A stretch of 64,000 nt of DNA from Anaerolineales bacterium (GTDB taxonomy: Bacteria; Chloroflexota; Anaerolineae; Anaerolineales; Villigracilaceae): positions 1 to 64,000 of the forward strand of contig JAEURJ010000023.1 of the NCBI GenBank assembly GCA_016789305.1, given 5' to 3'. Below are positions 25,386 through 32,627 of the stretch, in pieces. The notes beneath the pieces are model-generated. The model was given only the letters and a program-made list of their open reading frames with translations, was not told where the DNA came from and made no database searches. The position numbers and the translations under genes were made by a program. Positions within the stretch are counted from its first letter, which is position 1. Each line of letters starts with the position of its first letter.

Positions 25386-26021
25386 ATGTTCCAATCCGAC
25401 TTGTTAAATTCAACCAAACAGTATTCATCTCTTGAAGAGACTCTCGCTGCGATCCGCGGATTGAAGGATGATCCGCTTGCCAATGCAGGCACCAACATTG
25501 TTATCAGCAGAGGAAACCCCAAAGCAAAACTGCTTCTCATCGGCGAAGCACCCGGACCGCAGGAAAATGTGCAAGGCAAACCGTTCGTCGGTAAAGCAGG
25601 GCAATTGCTCGATAAAATTCTTCAAGCTGCAAACTTCGATTCTGAAAAAGATGTTTACATCACAAACTCCGTCTTCCGAATGCCGCCGGGAGATGATGGC
25701 AGCACCTTTCGCAAGCCCAACGACAAAGAGATCGAATATTATCGTCCGTTCGTTTTTGAAGTCATTCGCCAGATCAATCCGGCGATCATGTTATTGACCG
25801 GCAATGTCGCCTGTCAATCCATTCTCGGAAAGACCGGCATCACCACCCTGCGCGGAAAATGGATCCAGAATGAAAACAGTTGGATCATGCCGATCTTTCA
25901 TCCCTCCTATCTGTTGAGGAATCAATCCAAGGAACCTGGCTCGCCAAAGTCATTAATGTGGGATGACATCCGCGAAGTCCGCAGGAAGTATGATGAACTG
26001 ACAGGTGGAGCACACTCTTAA
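25386..26021 (+). CDS. uracil-DNA glycosylase family 4-like protein without Fe-S cysteines
   Basis: A 211-residue member of the UDG superfamily, which removes uracil from DNA. Motif A GEAPGPQENVQGKPFVGKAGQLLD and the C-terminal IFHPSYLLRN motif (His at the catalytic loop) are well conserved with family 4 enzymes. Family 4 proteins normally bind a [4Fe-4S] cluster through four cysteines: two before DPLA, one in the KCRPP motif and one in the following helix. Here the corresponding positions are non-Cys (LKDDPLANAG, SVFRMPPG, EIEYYRPF). It may be a cluster-free glycosylase or have lost glycosylase activity. ATG has AAGGA upstream; it follows the hydrogenase operon but is probably transcribed separately. 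Confidence 0.82.
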   Translation: MFQSDLLNSTKQYSSLEETLAAIRGLKDDPLANAGTNIVISRGNPKAKLLLIGEAPGPQENVQGKPFVGKAGQLLDKILQAANFDSEKDVYITNSVFRMPPGDDGSTFRKPNDKEIEYYRPFVFEVIRQINPAIMLLTGNVACQSILGKTGITTLRGKWIQNENSWIMPIFHPSYLLRNQSKEPGSPKSLMWDDIREVRRKYDELTGGAHS

Positions 26022-26043
26022 GAAATTCACTCTAGTGGGTTTA

Positions 26044-26079
26044 AATAAAAAGATGGAGAAAATTCTCCATCTTTTTATT
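26044..26079. terminator. bidirectional rho-independent terminator
   Basis: A 17-bp perfect stem (26044-26060 with 26063-26079) around an AA loop, A-rich on the left arm and T-rich on the right. It separates the UDG gene (+) from the end of the arsenic operon (-) and can serve both. Confidence 0.92.
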
Positions 26080-26094
26080 ATCGTAATTTTTCAA

Positions 26095-27171
26095 CTATGC
26101 CGGTGAAGAGCTGACTGCTCCGCCAAAATATTTTTTCTGGAAGAAGAACGCCACATTGACCAGACCGATCATCACAGGCACTTCGATCAATGGACCAATC
26201 ACAGCCGCAAATGCCGCGCCTGAATTGATGCCGAACACCGCCACGGCCACCGCAATGGCTAATTCAAAGTTATTGCTGGCAGCTGTGAAGGAGAGTGTCG
26301 TCGTCCTGGAATAGTCTGCACCGATGGATTTGCCCATCCAAAATGAGACCAGGAACATGATGACGAAATAGAACAGGAGAGGAATTGCAATTCTCACCAC
26401 ATCAAGAGGCAGTTGCACGATCACATCGCCCTTGAGCGAGAACATGACCACGATGGTGAATAGCAATGCGATCAAAGTCAGCGGGCTGATCTTCGGCACG
26501 AATTCCTTGTGATACCAATCCTTGCCCTTCGCACGGACGAGGAAGAAGCGTGTGAAGAATCCTGCGATGAATGGAATGCCCAAATAGATGAATACACTCT
26601 TCGCGATCTCACCGATGGTGATGTTCACAATATTGCCGGTCATGCCAAACCATGTTGGCAAAACGGTGATGAACACGTAGGCATACACGCTGTAGAACAA
26701 CACCTGAAAAATACTATTGAATGCAACCAGCCCGGCTGCATATTCATTATCGCCTTTGGCAAGCTCATTCCACACGATGACCATCGCAATGCAGCGCGCA
26801 AGCCCGATCAGAATAAGGCCGGTCATATATTCGGGATATCCTCGTAAAAATACAACGGCGAGGACAAACATCAAAATGGGTCCGATCACCCAATTCTGAA
26901 GAAGCGACAACCCGAGAATTTTCCAATTACGAAATACATCACCCAACTCATCGTAATGTACTTTTGCCAGCGGCGGATACATCATCAAAATCAAGCCGAT
27001 CGCAATTGGAATATTGGTGGTACCCACTGAGACGAGATGGTTAAATCTGGTGACTTGATAGGTGAAAAAGTAGCCAATGCCCACGCCAACTGCCATTGCA
27101 AGAAAGATCCACAAGGTCAGGTAACGATCAAGGGTGGAGAGTTTTTTGGTGGTGCTTGTTTCCTGGGTCAT
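26095..27171 (-). CDS. acr3: Acr3-type arsenite efflux transporter
   Basis: A 358-residue membrane protein with ten predicted helices that exports arsenite. The signature TLSFTAASNNFELAIAVAVAVFGI near residue 290 and the early WIFLAMAVGVGIGY and ARCIAMVIVWNELAKGDNEYAAGLVAFNS (catalytic Cys in ARCIAMV) are diagnostic of Acr3. It is the last gene of the arsR-permease-thioredoxin-arsC-acr3 operon, 10 bases after arsC, and ends at a strong terminator. Confidence 0.93.
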   Translation of the reverse strand: MTQETSTTKKLSTLDRYLTLWIFLAMAVGVGIGYFFTYQVTRFNHLVSVGTTNIPIAIGLILMMYPPLAKVHYDELGDVFRNWKILGLSLLQNWVIGPILMFVLAVVFLRGYPEYMTGLILIGLARCIAMVIVWNELAKGDNEYAAGLVAFNSIFQVLFYSVYAYVFITVLPTWFGMTGNIVNITIGEIAKSVFIYLGIPFIAGFFTRFFLVRAKGKDWYHKEFVPKISPLTLIALLFTIVVMFSLKGDVIVQLPLDVVRIAIPLLFYFVIMFLVSFWMGKSIGADYSRTTTLSFTAASNNFELAIAVAVAVFGINSGAAFAAVIGPLIEVPVMIGLVNVAFFFQKKYFGGAVSSSPA

Positions 27172-27181
27172 CTATGCCTCT

Positions 27182-27598
27182 TTATGAATGTGCATTTAAC
27201 AATTCGATCATTTCTTTCTCAATGTCATCACGCACGGAACGAAAAACGTTCATTATTTCTTCATCTGTTCCCTCGGCATGAGCCGGGTCCGGAAAGCTAT
27301 GATGTACACGCTTCCCCTTTCCAAGCCAGATGGGACATTCCTCCGCCGCCGAATCACAAACGGTAACGACAAGATCGAAATCGATACCTTTGAATTCATC
27401 CGCGAGCTTCGAACGCCCATCATGCCGAATCCCGATTTCTTCGAGAACTTCCAACGCCCTGGGGTGGACATAACCCGCAGGCTTTGTCCCTGCGCTGACG
27501 GCATTCCATGTATCACCAAGCCGCGCATTCACAATCGCCTCTGCCAACTGTGAGCGGCAGGAATTTCCTGTACACAAAAATAGAACTTTATTCATCAA
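27182..27598 (-). CDS. arsC: arsenate reductase, thioredoxin-coupled (low-molecular-weight phosphatase type)
   Basis: Reduces arsenate to arsenite for export by Acr3. The 138-residue protein has the P-loop LCTGNSCRSQ with Cys9 and Cys14, and two more cysteines (Cys81, Cys88) in TVCDSAAEECP, matching the disulfide-relay cysteines 10, 15, 82 and 89 of Staphylococcus/Bacillus ArsC. It therefore needs thioredoxin rather than glutaredoxin, in keeping with the thioredoxin-like genes nearby. Either of two adjacent ATG codons (27598, 27595) could start it. Confidence 0.93.
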   Translation of the reverse strand: MMNKVLFLCTGNSCRSQLAEAIVNARLGDTWNAVSAGTKPAGYVHPRALEVLEEIGIRHDGRSKLADEFKGIDFDLVVTVCDSAAEECPIWLGKGKRVHHSFPDPAHAEGTDEEIMNVFRSVRDDIEKEMIELLNAHS

Positions 27599-27669
27599 TA
27601 TTTCCTGATTATGGTCTCTAAAAGTTTTATCATCAGCAAAAGAAATACAAGTTACTAACTTTTTAACGA

Positions 27670-27921
27670 TTAAGCAACTTCAACTGCGCTGGTCAGCCAT
27701 GTCGTCACTTCGGCTGGAGTGGGGATGCGACCCGTGGAAACGATCTTCTCATTGATCACCAACCCGGGCGTGGACATGATGTTGTATTTCATGATCTCCG
27801 GGTATTCAGTCACTTTGATGACTTCGGCCTGCAATCCATGATCCTCCACGACTTTGCGCACGATCTGTTCCACGCGCTTGCAATTGGCACAACCAGAACC
27901 CAATACTTTGACGGTTAACAT
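27670..27921 (-). CDS. small thioredoxin-like protein of the ars operon
   Basis: An 83-residue single-domain redox protein with the active site GSGCANCKR (Cys11, Cys14) and cis-proline motif MSTPGLVINEKI. This family (redox-active disulfide protein 2 / Thioredoxin_3) is often encoded beside permeases of the UPF0718 class and arsenic genes, where it may deliver electrons or bind metal. ATG 27921 has GGAG upstream. It lies 11 bases after the permease gene; a 71-base gap separates it from arsC. Confidence 0.85.
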   Translation of the reverse strand: MLTVKVLGSGCANCKRVEQIVRKVVEDHGLQAEVIKVTEYPEIMKYNIMSTPGLVINEKIVSTGRIPTPAEVTTWLTSAVEVA

Positions 27922-27932
27922 GTTTTCTCCTG

Positions 27933-28982
27933 TTACAAAATGATATTGAAAAGATAGCCGGTGAAGATGATCGCAACGGCGATCACACCGATAAAGACAG
28001 CGATCAGTTGCGGTTTGAGCACGCGGCGCAAGATGATGGTTTCCGGCAGGCTCAACCCAACGACAGCCATCATGAAAGCCAGCACCGTTCCAAGGGATGC
28101 GCCTTTCTCCATTAACGCGCTGACAATTGGAATTACACCTGCTGCATTCGAATATAGCGGGATGCCAAGCAGAACCGCCGCAGGGACCGACCACCAGGCT
28201 TGCTTGCCCATAATAGCGACCAACGCATCTTCAGGCACATACCCATGAATCCCTGCCCCGACAGCGATGCCGACAATTACATAGATCCAGACCTTGCCAA
28301 CGATCTCCTTGACTGAGTCCCAGGCGCGTTCGATGCGGTCGTTCCAGGTGAGTTTTTCATCCAAGGTTTGTCCTGTTCCGCCTTTGATCTGCCAGACAAA
28401 ATCTTCCACATAGCGTTCCATCTTCAATCGGCCGATCACAATGCCGGCCAAAATGGCGATGCCCAGGCCAGACAAAATATACAGCGCGGCGACTTTCCAG
28501 CCAAACAAACCGAAGAGCATGATGACCGCCACCTCATTAATAGTAGGCGCAGCAATCAGGAAGGAGAACGTCACACCTAGTGGAATACCCGATTCAACGA
28601 AACCGATAAAGAGAGGCACGGCCGAGCATGAACAAAACGGCGTGACAATGCCGAGCAATGCCGCAAAGACATTGCCTACGCCTGCCCGTTTTCCGCCCAA
28701 CATGGCGCGCGTTCGTTCAGGGCTGAAGAAGGTGCGAATGATCGAGATGGCAAAGACCATCCCGGAAAGCAATAGCAAAATTTTTGGAACGTCATATAGA
28801 AAGAAAGCCAGCGATTCACCGAAGCGCGAATCTTTTGCAAAGCCCAATGCCGTATATGAAATCCAATCGGCCAGGGGTTGAATGATGTTATATGCGATCA
28901 GCCAAATGACAATGGCAAGGAATACATAAAAGGGAAGCTGTTTATTGGATCGAATCGGAGAAGGCCTGGAAAGAGTGGTCAT
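27933..28982 (-). CDS. UPF0718/DUF318 permease, ArsP-like
   Basis: A 349-residue membrane protein with about eight helices. The motif FCSCSAVPLFIGFVESGIPLGVTFSFLIAAPTINEVA is characteristic of DUF318 permeases, and the second half repeats the pattern near GIPLYSNAAGVIPIVSALMEKG. Some family members (ArsP) export organoarsenicals; others are unassigned. Here it follows arsR by 7 bases and precedes a small thioredoxin, so an arsenic-related efflux role is likely but the substrate (trivalent organoarsenical or other) is not shown by sequence. Confidence 0.83.
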   Translation of the reverse strand: MTTLSRPSPIRSNKQLPFYVFLAIVIWLIAYNIIQPLADWISYTALGFAKDSRFGESLAFFLYDVPKILLLLSGMVFAISIIRTFFSPERTRAMLGGKRAGVGNVFAALLGIVTPFCSCSAVPLFIGFVESGIPLGVTFSFLIAAPTINEVAVIMLFGLFGWKVAALYILSGLGIAILAGIVIGRLKMERYVEDFVWQIKGGTGQTLDEKLTWNDRIERAWDSVKEIVGKVWIYVIVGIAVGAGIHGYVPEDALVAIMGKQAWWSVPAAVLLGIPLYSNAAGVIPIVSALMEKGASLGTVLAFMMAVVGLSLPETIILRRVLKPQLIAVFIGVIAVAIIFTGYLFNIIL

Positions 28983-28989
28983 GGTTTCC

Positions 28990-29385
28990 TTACAAACTAC
29001 TTGCGGGGATCAATACAGGCGAGCACTGTGGACATTCACACGACGGATTCTTTTTGGTGTTGATCAGCGGAGAAATGTCATCGGCGGAGAATCCGCTCAG
29101 ACGGGCGGAGACAGTGATCAGGTCCAGAAAAGAAGCGTTGGCGAGTCGATAGTAAACGTAGCGGCCTTCGCGGCGGTCCAGCAAAATATCCGCCTTGCGT
29201 AAGGCCATCAAATGCTGCGAGATATAAGCCTGCCGCCAGCCAAGCGAGGCTTCGAGATGACAGACACATGCCTCACCTGTGCCGATGGCAAGCAGGATGG
29301 CGATACGCTGCGGCGAGGCGATGGCCTGGAGTGGTATCGCAATTTGTTCGGAAATTTGAGGGAGGGATTGTTTTCTCATATTCAT
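28990..29385 (-). CDS. arsR: ArsR-family metalloregulatory repressor
   Basis: A 131-residue winged-helix repressor that should dissociate from DNA on binding arsenite. The metal site is in the DNA-binding region, ACVCHLE (Cys40, Cys42), close to the CVC motif of ArsR; the recognition helix follows as AYISQHLMALRKADILLDRREGRYVYY. A Cys-rich C-terminus (CECPQC) gives further possible thiol ligands and is unusual. It heads the five-gene ars operon. Starts at ATG 29385 or 29379. Confidence 0.9.
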   Translation of the reverse strand: MNMRKQSLPQISEQIAIPLQAIASPQRIAILLAIGTGEACVCHLEASLGWRQAYISQHLMALRKADILLDRREGRYVYYRLANASFLDLITVSARLSGFSADDISPLINTKKNPSCECPQCSPVLIPASSL

Positions 29386-29426
29386 AAACCTGAATGTATT
29401 ATAGCAACATATTCATATTTTCGAAT
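29380..29426 (-). promoter_or_regulatory. putative ars operon promoter with paired operator boxes
   Basis: Two 16-base boxes of form ATTC-N8-GAAT (29380-29395 and 29411-29426) are spaced 31 bases start to start, about three helical turns, and agree at 11 of 16 positions. A minus-strand TATAAT (29403-29398) lies between them. The boxes would let ArsR bracket the -10 element. A matching -35 is not obvious. Confidence 0.55.
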
Positions 29427-29480
29427 ACGAGAAATGTCATCATTTGTTCTGTCAAATAGCACTGCCGTTTTTGACCACGG

Positions 29481-30194
29481 ATGCTTGCCGTGATCGTGAA
29501 CCAAGAGTACACTAAAAAAATGATTGATTCGAATCAGTACAGCAAAATTGTCAGCGCCCTGCCGTTTTTGATGCGCGCCGATTCACAACTGATCCGCGAG
29601 TTTCAGCTGGGGACATCGCTGGCACATATTCCCGCTGGATATGATGTCTTCCTCGAAGGGGATCGCGTGAATGCAATTGCACTTTTGCTCTCGGGCGTGG
29701 TGCGCGTGTACAAGGTTGGCGAGACGGGACGCGAGATCACGCTCTATCGCTTCGGGCTGGGGGAAAGCTGTATCCTGACCGCCAATGCAATTCTCAGCGA
29801 TAAAACTTTTCCCGCCATCGCCAGCGTGGAGCAGGATGCTGAAGCGGTGATGATCCCCACCGAGATATTTCGCGACTGGGTCCGCCGTTACGATGTATGG
29901 CGCGACTTTGTCTTTGATCTTTTATCGCAGCGCCTCTCCAGCATGATGGCCATCGTTGACGAGGTGGCGTTCCAGCGCATGGATGTCAGAGTCGCTTCGT
30001 GGTTGTTGAAACAGGCCAAGGTCCAAAACCCGATGCGGGTCACACATCAACAAATCGCTGGAGAGTTGGGCAGTTCACGTGAGGTGATCAGCCGTCTGCT
30101 TGAGGATTTTGTCAGCGCAGGGTTGATTCGCTCGGGGCGAGGTACCATCGAGATATTGGATCTTGAAGGGTTGAAATCCCGTTCCGTTGTGTGA
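29481..30194 (+). CDS. Crp/Fnr-family transcriptional regulator
   Basis: A 237-residue regulator with an N-terminal cyclic-nucleotide-binding-like beta barrel (LEGDRVNAIALLLSGVVRVYKVGETGREITLYRFGLGESC) and a C-terminal Crp-type winged helix (VTHQQIAGELGSSREVISRLLEDF). The canonical Fnr N-terminal cluster cysteines are absent, so oxygen sensing by an iron-sulfur cluster is unlikely; NO, redox or a small ligand are options. Start is uncertain: ATG 29481 or ATG 29520 (MIDSNQYS). It is divergent from the ars operon and is followed by a perfect Crp-type palindrome before DUF2892 and thioredoxin genes. Confidence 0.87.
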   Translation: MLAVIVNQEYTKKMIDSNQYSKIVSALPFLMRADSQLIREFQLGTSLAHIPAGYDVFLEGDRVNAIALLLSGVVRVYKVGETGREITLYRFGLGESCILTANAILSDKTFPAIASVEQDAEAVMIPTEIFRDWVRRYDVWRDFVFDLLSQRLSSMMAIVDEVAFQRMDVRVASWLLKQAKVQNPMRVTHQQIAGELGSSREVISRLLEDFVSAGLIRSGRGTIEILDLEGLKSRSVV

Positions 30195-30231
30195 CATTGT
30201 CACATACAAAAACAACGGCATCTCCTACAAT
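30190..30231 (+). promoter_or_regulatory. Crp/Fnr-type operator and promoter before DUF2892 gene
   Basis: TGTGACATTGTCACA (30190-30204) is a perfect 7-1-7 palindrome overlapping the regulator's stop codon. A -10-like TACAAT lies at 30226-30231; transcription from about 30238 would put the palindrome centre at -41. Half-site spacing is 5, one less than the palindrome before the hydrogenase operon. Confidence 0.6.
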
Positions 30232-30267
30232 GAGGCCATCAAACCAACCCATCAAAGGAGATTTCTC

Positions 30268-30465
30268 ATGAAACGCAATATGTCCAATACTGATCGCATC
30301 GTCCGTGTCGTGGTCGCCGCCCTGTTCGCCTATTTATATTTTGGCGGAATTGTCACTGGAGCACTTGGCATCGTGCTCGTTGTTCTCGGTGCAGTTTTCC
30401 TGCTCACAGCAGTGGTTGCCTTCTGCCCGCTGTACGCTCCGTTCAAATTCAGCACGTACAAATAA
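30268..30465 (+). CDS. DUF2892 (YgaP-type) small membrane protein
   Basis: 65 residues with two hydrophobic helices after MKRNMSNTDRIVRVVVAA, and the conserved ending FCPLYAPFKFST. This is the DUF2892 domain, which elsewhere is fused to rhodanese (YgaP) or other thiol domains. AAAGGAG precedes the ATG. The next gene contains a second copy of the same domain fused to thioredoxin, suggesting the two act on the same thiol chemistry at the membrane. Confidence 0.85.
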   Translation: MKRNMSNTDRIVRVVVAALFAYLYFGGIVTGALGIVLVVLGAVFLLTAVVAFCPLYAPFKFSTYK

Positions 30466-30475
30466 TCAACAATCC

Positions 30476-30505
30476 GTAGAGCGGACGATTTCTCGTCCGC
30501 TCTAC
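30476..30505. promoter_or_regulatory. hairpin between DUF2892 and thioredoxin-DUF2892 genes
   Basis: A 13-bp perfect stem (30476-30488 with 30493-30505) with a TTTC loop and no T-run. It lies wholly in the 50-base gap and may modulate expression of the downstream thioredoxin or stabilise the short upstream message. Confidence 0.55.
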
Positions 30506-30515
30506 AATTACAGTC

Positions 30516-31022
30516 ATGAACACATCTGAATTCCAACAAAAAATATCCGCATCCAGCGAACTTGTCGTCATTGATTTTTGGGCTCCATGGTGCAGGCCGT
30601 GCATGGTCACAAAACCCATCCTTGAAAAGCTGGCAGAGGAATATGCCGGCAAGGTTGAATTCCTGCAGATCAATGCAGACGACTCGCGTGAAATCCTTGA
30701 ACAATTCCACATTTTTGGGATCCCCACAGTCATTGGTCTGCGCAACGGAAAAGAAGCAGGGAGAATTACCGGTGCACAGAATGAAACGAACTATCGTGCT
30801 GTATTTGAGGCATTGTCTGAAGGCAGGGAAATGAGAACTTCCCTCACACAATTTGACCGCATGTTACGGCTTGGAGCCGGTGCCTTATTCATCATGGTCG
30901 CCATCTCGACACACAATTGGATCGCAGGCGGCATCGGCAGTGTAATTTTCTTTATGGGCATTTATGATCGATGCCCCATTTGGAATGCGATTACCCGATT
31001 TTTCAAAAGAACTTCGGCATAA
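30516..31022 (+). CDS. thioredoxin fused to DUF2892 membrane domain
   Basis: 168 residues: a complete thioredoxin domain (about 1-105) with active site WCRPC (Cys26, Cys29) and cis-proline motif FGIPTVIGLRNG, then a C-terminal DUF2892-like pair of helices (FDRMLRLGAGALFIMVAIS and GIGSVIFFMGIYDRCPIW). The thioredoxin would face the cytoplasm because there is no signal peptide, tethered to the inner membrane. A cytoplasmic, membrane-bound thioredoxin could serve the thioredoxin-dependent ArsC nearby or act in sulfur transfer. Convergent with the next gene, 11 bases apart. Confidence 0.85.
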   Translation: MNTSEFQQKISASSELVVIDFWAPWCRPCMVTKPILEKLAEEYAGKVEFLQINADDSREILEQFHIFGIPTVIGLRNGKEAGRITGAQNETNYRAVFEALSEGREMRTSLTQFDRMLRLGAGALFIMVAISTHNWIAGGIGSVIFFMGIYDRCPIWNAITRFFKRTSA

Positions 31023-31033
31023 AGTTCATAAAA

Positions 31034-31582
31034 TTACTCTTCACTAAATCCAGCTGGGGGAATGCCCAAGGCCTGGATAAGCCGTGCCCAATAATTGACC
31101 TGCGCCGCTGTGGAAGCAAAGATGACCATCTCACGTTCTGTAAAGTGGGATTTGATGCTCTCAATGAAATCGGGATAAAACTTGAGGGGAGTCTGCGATA
31201 TCAACCTTGCATATTGGATTGCCAGTTTTTCACGCACTGAAAACGTTGGCACATTTTCCAATTCAATTAATCCCCGCAGAGCCTGTAATTCCACATCCGA
31301 AATACCGACAGCTTCATGTTCATGTGAGTTCATATCGACACAAAATGGACAGGCGGCTGCAAAGGACGCGGCAACCCGAACCAATTTCAACATGCGCTGG
31401 TTCAGCAATCCATCCTCATGAGCCACCAACGATTCGAGCAAACCCGAACCAATTGCTGCTTTCGGATACCATGCAAGGATTCGCGCAGGAAGCATGGTTT
31501 TCCCGGTAATCTTTTCCGAGACCCAGATGCCAAGTCTGAGCAAGAGCGAAATTCTTTTGGGCTGGTCAATGAATGCGTTCAT
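31034..31582 (-). CDS. AhpD/carboxymuconolactone decarboxylase-like protein
   Basis: 182 residues of the AhpD-like superfamily. The motif AASFAAACPFCVDMNSHEH contains the CxxC...H arrangement used by AhpD as a thiol peroxidase/reductase, followed by GISDVELQALRG. The N-terminus is hydrophobic and basic. Many such proteins are peroxidase-related but their substrates are unknown. It is a single gene on the minus strand. Confidence 0.8.
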   Translation of the reverse strand: MNAFIDQPKRISLLLRLGIWVSEKITGKTMLPARILAWYPKAAIGSGLLESLVAHEDGLLNQRMLKLVRVAASFAAACPFCVDMNSHEHEAVGISDVELQALRGLIELENVPTFSVREKLAIQYARLISQTPLKFYPDFIESIKSHFTEREMVIFASTAAQVNYWARLIQALGIPPAGFSEE

Positions 31583-31688
31583 AAATCTCCAAATGCTGAA
31601 AAGGGTTCAAAATCATCGTTTCGATGATTGCAAATCATACCCTCTTACCCATGCAGATTCCCAGACATAGTAGAACCTCCCTCAATTT

Positions 31689-31706
31689 CTTTACCGAATC
31701 TTTACA
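31689..31706 (+). promoter_or_regulatory. CTTTAC direct repeats, likely response-regulator box
   Basis: CTTTAC occurs at 31689-31694 and 31700-31705, exactly 11 bp apart, the layout bound by OmpR/PhoB-family dimers. A -10-like ATATAC follows at 31726-31731. It precedes the membrane ferredoxin gene and the two-component system encoded downstream. The same repeat occurs before the gene at 35946. Confidence 0.5.
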
Positions 31707-31772
31707 AAATTTTTGAACAGCCTGCATATACCAAAACTACACTCCGACTCATCAAATTTACGGAGGTTCGTT

Positions 31773-32627
31773 ATGGTTACTTTGTTTGGCAAACGCATAC
31801 GATTATTTCGTCCGCGCACGATCTGGATACGGCGCATCGTACAATGGTTCTTCTTTCTCCTGATCGCATCCATCGCGATCAACCACACGCTGGTTGAAAA
31901 CGACATGGGCATTCCCCTGCTGGGGAGCGCATCTTTACATGCGGTCTGCCCATTCGGCGGCGTGGAGACTCTTTACACATTCGCGACAGGCGGACTGCTT
32001 GTCAAAAAAATCCATGATTCTTCGCTCGTTCTCGCGGCCATCGTGTTGCTTCTGTCCATTTTGTTTGGCCCCGTCTTTTGCGGATGGGTCTGCCCGTTGG
32101 GGACCGTTCAGGAATGGACGGGCAAGCTCGGCAGGAAGTTATTCAAACGACGCTACAACCATTTTGTCCCTGTAAAAATTGACAATATCCTTCGCTATAT
32201 GCGGTACGGAATTTTGGTCTGGGTTTTGTATGTCACCGCCAAAAGCGGGATGCTCGTCTTTGAAGCTTACGATCCATACTTCGCCTTGTTCAACTTTTGG
32301 AGCACAGACGTTGCCTGGAGCGCACTCGCGATTTTAGGCATCACACTTACGCTGTCAGTCTTTGTCGAACGACCGTGGTGCAAGTATGCCTGCCCATATG
32401 GGGCTGTGTTGGGAGTTACGAATCTCTTCCGCGTGTTCTCCATCAAACGAGCAGAATCCACCTGCAAAGCAGATGGAGCCTGTTCGATCATGTGCCCGAT
32501 GAACATTGAAGTGGACACAAAAACAGTTGTCCGTGACCATCAATGCATTTCATGTTTGGAATGTACATCCGAAGCGATTTGCCCCGTGGCAAAAACCGTC
32601 GTATTCACCAGCGGAGGTGTGAAATGA
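31773..32627 (+). CDS. NapH/CcoG-like membrane polyferredoxin
   Basis: 284 residues with four to five membrane helices and several iron-sulfur motifs: CGWVCPLG and CKYACPYGAVLG in membrane loops, then two ferredoxin-type motifs CKADGACSIMCP and CISCLECTSEAICP in a C-terminal cytoplasmic domain. The family (NapH, NosR C-terminal domain, CcoG) passes electrons across or along the membrane. ATG 31773 has CGGAGG upstream. It overlaps the next gene by four bases, so the two probably form a complex; the electron acceptor is not identifiable. Confidence 0.85.
   Translation: MVTLFGKRIRLFRPRTIWIRRIVQWFFFLLIASIAINHTLVENDMGIPLLGSASLHAVCPFGGVETLYTFATGGLLVKKIHDSSLVLAAIVLLLSILFGPVFCGWVCPLGTVQEWTGKLGRKLFKRRYNHFVPVKIDNILRYMRYGILVWVLYVTAKSGMLVFEAYDPYFALFNFWSTDVAWSALAILGITLTLSVFVERPWCKYACPYGAVLGVTNLFRVFSIKRAESTCKADGACSIMCPMNIEVDTKTVVRDHQCISCLECTSEAICPVAKTVVFTSGGVK

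Noticed and set aside
27933..28194. Longer thioredoxin-like protein starting inside the permease gene
   Set aside because: The upstream part is the permease gene read in another frame; ATG 27921 with GGAG upstream gives a complete compact domain.
29450..29455. TTGACA on the minus strand as -35 of the ars promoter
   Set aside because: It is 46 bases from the TATAAT at 29403-29398, far too distant for one sigma-70 promoter.
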